Below are positions 56,661 through 64,000 of a DNA stretch of 64,000 nt, piece after piece (the first letter of the stretch is position 1; each line of letters opens with the position of its first letter). Source of the DNA: Calliopum simillimum (Eukaryota; Arthropoda; Insecta; Diptera; Lauxaniidae). The DNA lies in NCBI GenBank assembly GCA_951812925.1, contig OX638372.1, forward strand, positions 41,228,245 through 41,292,244, given 5' to 3'. Under the pieces are notes generated by a model that was not told the origin of the DNA, made no database searches, and saw nothing but the letters and a program-made list of their open reading frames with translations. The position numbers and the translations under genes were made by a program.

Positions 56661-59600
56661 ATACACAATTGTTTTTAACAAATGGCGCCCTCTAGGGGGC
56701 AAACGTTTAGCTTTGGAATAAGAATTTGCAAGCAAAATAATAGCAAATCAGATTTCCTACATTTATTGAGTGTTACGTGGTAAAACCACCATAATGTATT
56801 TATATTTAGTATTAAGTGGCATCACTGAAAATGACTTCTGTCAAATAAGTCCACCATTTCTTTTTAATATAATTTTTCGCCATATTAGTAAGTTTTTTCT
56901 TAAACGATCACGTTTTTTGAGTAAAAACTAAATTTAGTTTGTAAACTGGCAAACCCTGTCTGGAAACCGGGCGCTAGTAAATTACTAATAGAACACAAGT
57001 GTAAGTTATAATAAGTAAAATGAATTTCTTGTATATGAAATAATTATAACATATTTCAGATTAAAGCATACCATACTTTACGTATATAATAGACTCCTTG
57101 AAGGCAAGCTGAAATCTGTGTTTGATTTGCTAGGACCGCCCACCGTCCAACAATTGAGCTTTAAACTTTTTGTGCGTTTCTTGTATTTTGAGTTATAGTT
57201 TATTGAATCAAAAAATTTTAACTTTTTCCGGGATTTCCATAGAGCAAACTGTAGAGCAATGAAAAAAAAAAAATGAATTTCTCCAATTATTTAGTGGCTT
57301 TTGAAATAAGTTAAAATACTGTAAAAAAACACTGATTTTTGTCGCTAAAGCCTTCATTCAAGCACTGGCCTGGCCATCTTTTTTGTTTTGATAAAAACTA
57401 AACATCAAACACCATCATCTAGAAATATATGCTCATTAGACTGATTAAAAAATTAAGGATGCTCGAAATTTCATTCAATCGACATCAAAAGTTTTGTTAA
57501 AAGTAAAAAAATTCAAATTTAAAACTAAGAAACTTTACTTTTCATTTATAGGAGATATGATTTCAGGTCCATTCACACCAAATCGAAACTTTTAGTTCCG
57601 GGAACAACATTTCGAGTTACTTTAATTTATGCCATACAAATTTGAATCAGTCTAATACACATAGAAAAAAAAAAATTTTAATTTTCACTTTCTAACTAGG
57701 GCAATGAGAGAAGCCAGCAACAACAGCAGCTCGTTTTGGCCAAACTTTCAATGGGTGTCTTGGGAATGTGCAACGAAATGGCTGTTAATTTTAAATATGC
57801 GCCAAGTGCAGCGATTAAATTTAAAAAAAGGGCATCATCAAATTGCATGGGTTTTGACCAGTGAGTGTGGAAATTGAATTTGGTACTATGCATATTATGT
57901 ATATTAAATAAGTTTTTAAGCTCATTGCGCTTAAAATAAATAAACTAGTTAAAACTTTCTGCAGCAAATGGGCTAAATGTTGCATATGACTTTTGAAACA
58001 CAATGAGATATTTGAATGAAATTCTTTAGAATATTCTTTTAGTGAATATATGTTGTTTTTCTCCACAATATTATTATATAATTATTTTATTATATTTTCT
58101 ACAAATAAACCCTTAAATATCTTAAATGCATTTAATATTATTATAATTTGCAGAAACCAAATTATTTGTTCTGGGTCATAAATCGTGGGATTCCTATCAT
58201 GTTACAAACTAAATCTTCTACTTAAAATATGTAAAACTCAGAGCTAGACATCCAGTTTAAAACCAATGTCAAAAATCGATATCGAGTTTTTAGCCCACAA
58301 AAAGTTTTTCAGTCTATATGTCGATTTATGACATTTAATTTGAAACATTTAAAGTCGAAACATTAAGGTCGAAAAGTTCAATTTCACTAGACTAGCCGAA
58401 TTACGGGCTAGTACCTCATTCCTTCAGTTTTTCCTTTTTGTTGAAAAATAAGAAAACTAAACGCAAATATTTTTTAACCAAAACATACTCTATACTTTTA
58501 GTTAATGCCAAGAAATTAAAAAAGAAATTCCAGAATTATATGTTTGTCTATTTAATTGAAATTTGTTAAATTAACAATTTATATTAGCTTAAAAATCGTT
58601 TTCTAATAGTTTTGAATCAAAATAAACTATTTTTTATAAAGAAACCTAAAATTTTATTTCTGCTGTAATTAAGTGCATAATTTTAGACGAGTGAACGTTA
58701 TTCTGTGACCACCACGTAATTAGGAAAATTAATGAATTTCAGTTTTCGAAAATAAACTATTGACAGTTTGCAAATATACTTAAAATTCTTTTTGTCACGT
58801 AATAAGTAAACTTTTCTGAACGGAGTGACGTAATTACGGCATATGATTTTCTCTTTCAAAACTATAAATAATTGTGTATATTGTGACCAATTCTTTAACA
58901 AATTTCAGGGATACTATTAGTTTTTACTGCCGGAATAACGTAAGTACATAAATTTGTGCAAGTGAACCTAATTACGTGACTATTTTTATACAGATGACTC
59001 CTTAATTTGTAATGTGTACTTATCAATGTTCCTTAAAGAAAAGAAAAACATTATATCTGCAGAAATTTGATATTTTAGATGGTTGTTTAAAGAAAATAAA
59101 TCAAATTGTAAGTTAGCACGGAGTAAGCTATGAAAAATCATATAGCCGATTTCAAAATTGAGTTATAAAACTTGGAATCGTTCTAGAAGTAGAGAGTACC
59201 TAAACATGCCGTAATTCGGTACTGTAAGTCGTATGAAAATAGGTTACTGCAATCTATTGAAAACTAAAAATTTACAAAGACAGAAGCCACCTTTAATATA
59301 ACATACATATGTCGCACAAGTTATGTGAATTTGTGAAAAATGTGTTTGTGAAACTGAACTGTTCTCCGTGCATACAAAGTGAAAGATTCGAATAAAAGCT
59401 TTTGACCTTTTTCCGTTGATAACAAATTGGACGCTTTACAACAACGCTCCATTGACTTTTGTTGTGTCAGTTTTTTTCCACACTTTTTTTTACCAAATGT
59501 GAGACTGTTCGATTGTGTAAAATGTGTTTTGCTTTTGAAATTTTATGCTGGAAAAAAGTTCTTATTTAGCAAAAATATGCTTTAAGGGTTGACATCCTTT

Positions 59601-60539
59601 TTTTTGTAGATTTTAGAAAAATATTTTGCAATTCGAATGGTGATATTTGCATTGGTTTCATTTTATTGCAGAGCCACTCAACAATTCAAAGAAATGTGTT
59701 TGCATGATGACTCTAACTTCGGAAAAATTACTGAATTTTTCAAAATATTAAGAAACCCATGCTAAAAATCGTCCAATGAATTTTCACATTTGTCATATAA
59801 AAGTTTTTATAAATCATTGTAAACAGTTTATAAATTTGAAGCGTTCTTGAAATTATGTAGATTTTCCCAAATTTTTCATTGTTTAAGTTTGAGCTCTTGT
59901 AGATTTTATCCTTCTCTTGACTACTTATCCGCCAGAAAAATGTCTTCAATTGACACAATCATCTTGCTCTAATTGAAAAAAGAGAAAAAAAAAAATTGTT
60001 CAAAATAAACTGACTGGTAGTTTCTTTATGCAAATGATTGTACTTCCGTCTTGAACAGAACTTCTTAATAAGCGGTCTATCAAATAATGTTCACGGCAAA
60101 AGTTTTTCAATATTTAAATTTTTTGAGAAATATTGCATCTTCCTTACTGAATCATTTTTATGGCAGAAAACTTTTTCAAGTAAAGAAAGGAAGAAGTTGT
60201 CAACTAAGTATGTCAAACTCATTCAAATTCAATTATCTATCGACGCTTTCATATTCTTCTTTGTCTTTTTAAAGCACATTTTTTGAGAAAGTTTTTCAAC
60301 GAGATTATCTACTTTCAATTGCCACTAGATTGGGCTGAATATCGGATTAAGTGTTGGTGGACAAATTATCTCATTACCGGAAAAGATAACAAAACAAATT
60401 AAAATGTCCTTAAGCTGCTGAATGAACTTGTATTGTCAAAATTATACTTGGATTAAAATTAGTTTAACAAGAAAACTAAAATGGTTCATAATAAGTATTT
60501 GAAGAAAATGCAAATATTTCTATTATGTTTTTATATCAG
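56661..60539. other. AT-rich spacer
   Basis: The only structure noted is CCGAATTACGG (58394-58404) inverted as CCGTAATTCGG (59211-59221), with (A)CGTAATTACG(G) variants at 58713, 58830 and 58972 between them. It may be a degraded inverted-repeat element, but the match is short. Nothing coding is recognised in this 3.9 kb. Confidence 0.4.
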
Positions 60540-60800
60540 ACCTCAAAATAAACTTTTTAAAAAGTTTTTTCTAGGTTTATTTAAACTTAAAACTTTTAAG
60601 CCATCTAGATAAAAGTTTAATAAAATTTTAAGCTTTTTGAAATGAAAGTTTTAAAAAACTTTTATTTAAAAATTTTTTTTTTATAGGGTTTTATAAAAAA
60701 GTTTTTTCAAAAAGTTTTATATAAAAACTTCTAACGATTTTAGTTTCTTATGAAAGTTTTTAATAAAAACTTGTCACATAAAAGATTTTTTTTTTTGAAA
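60540..60800. repeat. AAAGTTTTT/AAAAACTTT-rich low-complexity tract
   Basis: AAAGTTTT and its complement AAAACTTT occur more than ten times in both orientations over 250 bp, so the stretch can fold back in many registers. Confidence 0.7.
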
Positions 60801-62015
60801 AAAAAAAAAAAATACCTCGAAAAAAGACCCGATGACTGAAGTATAGGTAAGACCGTATTGGTCCAATTTTTTTTTTTTTTGGCGCCTGTCGAAAGGCGAA
60901 AGGTCGAAAATAGATATTGGACATGATTAGGGGTGTTGCCGCCCCATCTAAGTGACTAACAAAAGTCTAAAATATTGATATTCTCATATTAAAAACCAAT
61001 TTATTCAAACTTTGTAACGTTCATCTCTTTGAAAATCTATTTATGTAAGAGAAAATCATCGCTGTAAATTGACACTAAAAGTAAACAGTTTATTACACGT
61101 ATAAAGTGAAAAAATAAGTGACTAAAGGTTGATGATAATCAGTTAGTAATGCAACCGATAACATTTACTACTTTCTTCCACTTCCGCTTTAGTCATCATA
61201 ACCCACTGTCATCATTTGTTATCCTTTTCAAATTAATTTTTTCTTTCTTGGTATTTTCTTTTAAAATTTTCTGCTGTGAAGTTTTCTTTAGGACCGCATT
61301 AAATTTTTGCTTGAATGAAAACCACAGTGAATAGGTCAGGTTTTGTGATTGATTGGACTTTTTCTTTGCTAGAGTTTCAACGGCAATGAGTGTTTCTATT
61401 GAAAATATATAGCACATCAATCACTGTGGCTTCAAGAGTTCAATGATAATTAATTTATTGACAAAATATGATATTTTAAAAAATATGTAATCTTCCATGT
61501 GTTCTGTAAAGCAGTTTTATATTTAAAAGAAAAAAAAATAATGTGAATTTTTTGAGAAATTTCATTTTGAAATTTTTTACCCTTTTTAAAAGTTTCAAAA
61601 TTATTCACTTGATGTGAATGAAATAGACCTTACGGAATTTGAAAACAATTCCAATTCTGCTTATTCTAAAAAATTCTCGTAGTAGGCTTAAAACATAACA
61701 TATTTTGTTTTTAAGTTCGAAAATACAGATCGAAACCGTACATTCTTTTGACAGGTACCAAAAGTCAAAAAATCCGATCCAAATCCGGTTAAAATAAAGA
61801 AATTTTCTAGTCAAATCGATTAAGGTTCCATGGCAAAAAAGTTGGTTTTGTTATTAAGTGGTATATCTCATACATATATCATTTCTTTCTTGAAGAAAAT
61901 AAAAATTAATAAAAACAGAAAGTGGCAGAGTTCATTGAAACTTGTAAAAATTGGTACAGAGTAAAATAAATTATTTGACGAAAAATAAAAATTGATTTTT
62001 ACCCCGGAAAACTCG
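60801..62015. other. AT-rich spacer
   Basis: Nothing recognised. Confidence 0.45.
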
Positions 62016-62663
62016 ATATATCCACTAAACAGATTATTGTGTAGACCGATTTTACCATTTTTTCATAATTCTCAGGAGTGAATAACTCAAAATAGGTGCA
62101 TTTTCAAGGCATGGTGAGTAGGGAGAATTTATTTCTTGTATCTTGAAAAATGTTTTTGTCACGGATAAAAAAACTTTTACATCTGTTTTTCTACTTTTCA
62201 TATCGTGAGCCCCGAAATATTTTGTCTCACCCATTCTCAAAATGTTCGTTGAAGTATCTTTTGATAGTCACAAAACTTTCAGAGTGGAGACTTCCATTTC
62301 GCTCTTTTTAGCTCAATTTGACTCATGCGCGGGAAAATATTTTAATCTGCACGCTAATTCATCCGGTAATAAAAAATGAGAAATCTCCACTCTGAAAGCT
62401 TAGTGACTACTAAAAGACACTTTGACGAACATTTAAAAATCGATTGGGATAAATTATTTCGATATGAAAAGTAGAAAAATAAATGTAAATGAAAAAAGGA
62501 AATCATATGCACATGGGCAAATATTTTTTTATTCGTGACGAAAATATTTTTCAAGATACAAGAAACATGCCTTAAAAATACACTCATTTCAAATTATTCA
62601 CGCCTGAAAATCATGAAAAAACGGGAATATCGGCGAACACAATAAACTGTATAGTGGATATAT
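62016..62663. repeat. 650-bp near-complete palindrome
   Basis: ATATATCCACTA (62016-62027) is the inverse of TAGTGGATATAT (62652-62663). Pairing continues inward through TTTTTTCATAATTCTCAGG / CCTGAAAATCATGAAAAAA, TTCTTGTATCTTGAAAAAT / ATTTTTCAAGATACAAGAA, TTTTTCTACTTTTCATATCG / CGATATGAAAAGTAGAAAAA, and CTTTCAGAGTGGAGA / TCTCCACTCTGAAAG. The centre is near 62335-62345 and the unpaired loop is short. Open frames here are by-products. Confidence 0.85.
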
Positions 62664-63239
62664 GGGTGATTCTTAGATAACTGTGCTTTTTCGAGTTGTA
62701 GAATTGGCAGATATTTTTTTTTGGATTTTTGCAAGTTTCTTCTGTGTAGGCAAAACTCACCTTTTGAGTAGATCAACTACAAGTGTAAATTTACGGTTTT
62801 AAGGTCGAAATTAAGAAATTTAGCTGTCATGTTTGTAACCAATCTGCCACGTTTGTGACATTTTAGCCACTGTATGGAAAAATGATGGTTTTTTAGCGTT
62901 TTGACTAGGGATATTTTGCATTTAATGACAAATTTGCACTTCAAGACTAATTTTCCAACAGTGTCATGTCTCCGGTGGTCCATTTTTTTATCCCCTACCG
63001 CCCTAAAGATCAACTATGGTTTTCTGTCCTCTGTTTTTATAGCTGTTTATATTGGATTAGCATCTCCTAATTACGAATCTGATCTTGATTTTTTTCTATT
63101 ACATCAGTAAGTATCCTTAGTTATCTTTGCTCAAAAGTGAAAAAATCACTGTTTTGACATCTACTTAACAAAAGCAACAACAAGTAAAATTAATTTTAGT
63201 CAATGGATTCAGACAGCCGAATTTATTATCGACAAAACA
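62664..63239. other. spacer
   Basis: No gene is recognised. Confidence 0.45.
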
Positions 63240-63335
63240 TAATTTACCGTTTTTCAATTGGATTCCCAGTTTCCGAGTTATAAGCCTTAAAAAAGGGATA
63301 CCTCTCAATAACACACAAAGGATTTTCTGGACCGA
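63240..63335 (+). repeat. dispersed repeat, copy of the 3.4-kb and 42.9-kb block
   Basis: TTTTTCAATTGGATTCCCAG, TTTCCGAGTTATAAGCCTTA and GGGATACCTCTCAATAACAC; the first two blocks match the segment at 3420-3460. Confidence 0.55.
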
Positions 63336-63434
63336 AAAATTAACAAAAATAGTAAGTTTTATTATTTTTATCAAAAATATATTTTATCACAAAAATTTTA
63401 AGCCCTTGCAGACTAAAATCGGATGAAAAAACTA

Positions 63435-64000
63435 GTAAGGGTGTAAAATTTGGCCTGGCCAAACATTAAATACCCTACACTGCAGTATTTTTCAAATTTT
63501 GCTCATATGGTAGTTGCTACGCCCTCTTGTCCGAGGTCACCCAGTTTTTGTTCAGCGCTTGCATTTATAGTGAAAAACTTTTTCAGTAAAGCGTTTTGAA
63601 GCTTTTGCTTATATAGGAGGTGCCACGCCCTCTTGACCGAGTTCGTCTAGTTTTAGCTTAGAGCGTGCATTTATAGTATTTAGTATTTGAGTGAAGCTTG
63701 GTTCGATTATCTCAAGAAACTGTTTCAGTATAGCATTTTGAAACTTTTGCTTATGTGGGAGGTACCACGCCCCCTTGTCCGATTTCACCCAATTTTTGTT
63801 GAGAGCTTTCATTTATGATTCTTAGTGTCTGAGTCAAATTTGATTTGAATATTTCAAAAAACGCTTTCAGTATAGCGTTTTTAAGCATTTGCTTATATGG
63901 GAGGTGCCACGCCCTCTTGTCCGAATTTGCTTAGTTTTTCCTCAGAGCTTGCGCTTATAATTTTTAATATTAATGCGTATTTTGGTTGCATTGTCGTGAA
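63435..64000 (+). repeat. family B, copy cut by the window edge
   Basis: It begins GTAAGGGTGTAAAATTTGGC and CTGGCCAAACATTAAATACC, then shows tandem AGGTGCCACGCCC-type units at about 63516, 63619, 63761 and 63902 with CAGTATAGCGTTTT between them, parallel to 19414-19960. It runs off the end of the window before the GACATGGCTA half. Confidence 0.8.

Overview
The window looks like intergenic, repeat-rich euchromatin of a cyclorrhaphan fly. The inference rests on very AT-rich spacers, introns of 59-81 nt with fly-like splice sites, a TATA/initiator promoter, a secreted fibrinogen-domain gene, hAT, pogo/Tigger-like, piggyBac-like and several non-LTR elements, and a dispersed repeat carrying the GACAGACGGACATGGCTA and ATCAAGAATATATATACTTT blocks that I associate with fly genomes. 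The species cannot be named from the sequence. There are no bacterial operons, no CRISPR array and no rRNA.

Two spliced gene models are supported. (1) A complete four-exon fibrinogen-related protein (FREP) lies on the minus strand, with coding ends at 27197 and 29021: 350 aa with signal peptide, coiled coil, Thr/Pro-rich linker and fibrinogen C-terminal domain, plus TATA box, initiator and poly(A) signal. (2) A small four-exon gene lies on the plus strand between 8974 and 10416: 62 aa, unrecognised, all splice phases compatible, poly(A) signal just downstream. It sits inside a repeat-bounded block, and its second intron has been invaded by a LINE fragment.

Layout. 0.3-1.2 kb: dying pogo/Tigger-like transposon. 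2.7-3.7 kb: piggyBac-like MITE and a related repeat. 5.1-7.9 kb: a LINE split by a 1.6 kb foldback element, itself carrying a 5'-truncated RTE-like LINE; both insertions have exact target duplications. 8.8-10.9 kb: small-gene block. 12.3-14.9 kb: element with interleaved termini, invaded by a hAT. 17.1-17.8 kb: second hAT. 19.4-20.3 kb: repeat family B. 22.0-23.3 kb: LINE 3' end abutting a 570-bp inverted-repeat element. 26.5-29.1 kb: palindromic repeat and the FREP gene. 30.8-32.5 kb: inverted-repeat element with a 187-bp tandem duplication. 35.0-37.5 kb: 2.4 kb hexamer array (ACCATA). 39.0-40.0 kb: element with two tRNA-like segments. 40.8-41.9 kb: 1.1 kb hexamer array (AAGACC). 43.9-44.7 kb: RTE, B and R repeat copies. 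46.4-47.2 kb: possible solo LTR. 49.3-50.4 kb: second foldback-type element. 51.0-51.4 kb: mixed direct/inverted repeat. 52.3-52.8 kb: inverted-repeat element with 8-bp target duplication. 54.3-55.9 kb: LINE remnant and TA-inserting element. 62.0-62.7 kb: near-complete 650-bp palindrome. 63.4 kb to the end: another family B copy.

Apart from the two gene models, every recognisable coding fragment belongs to a transposable element, mostly frameshifted. The long open frames over the hexamer arrays are by-products of a 6-bp period without stop codons. Family names are from memory of conserved motifs; no database search was possible.
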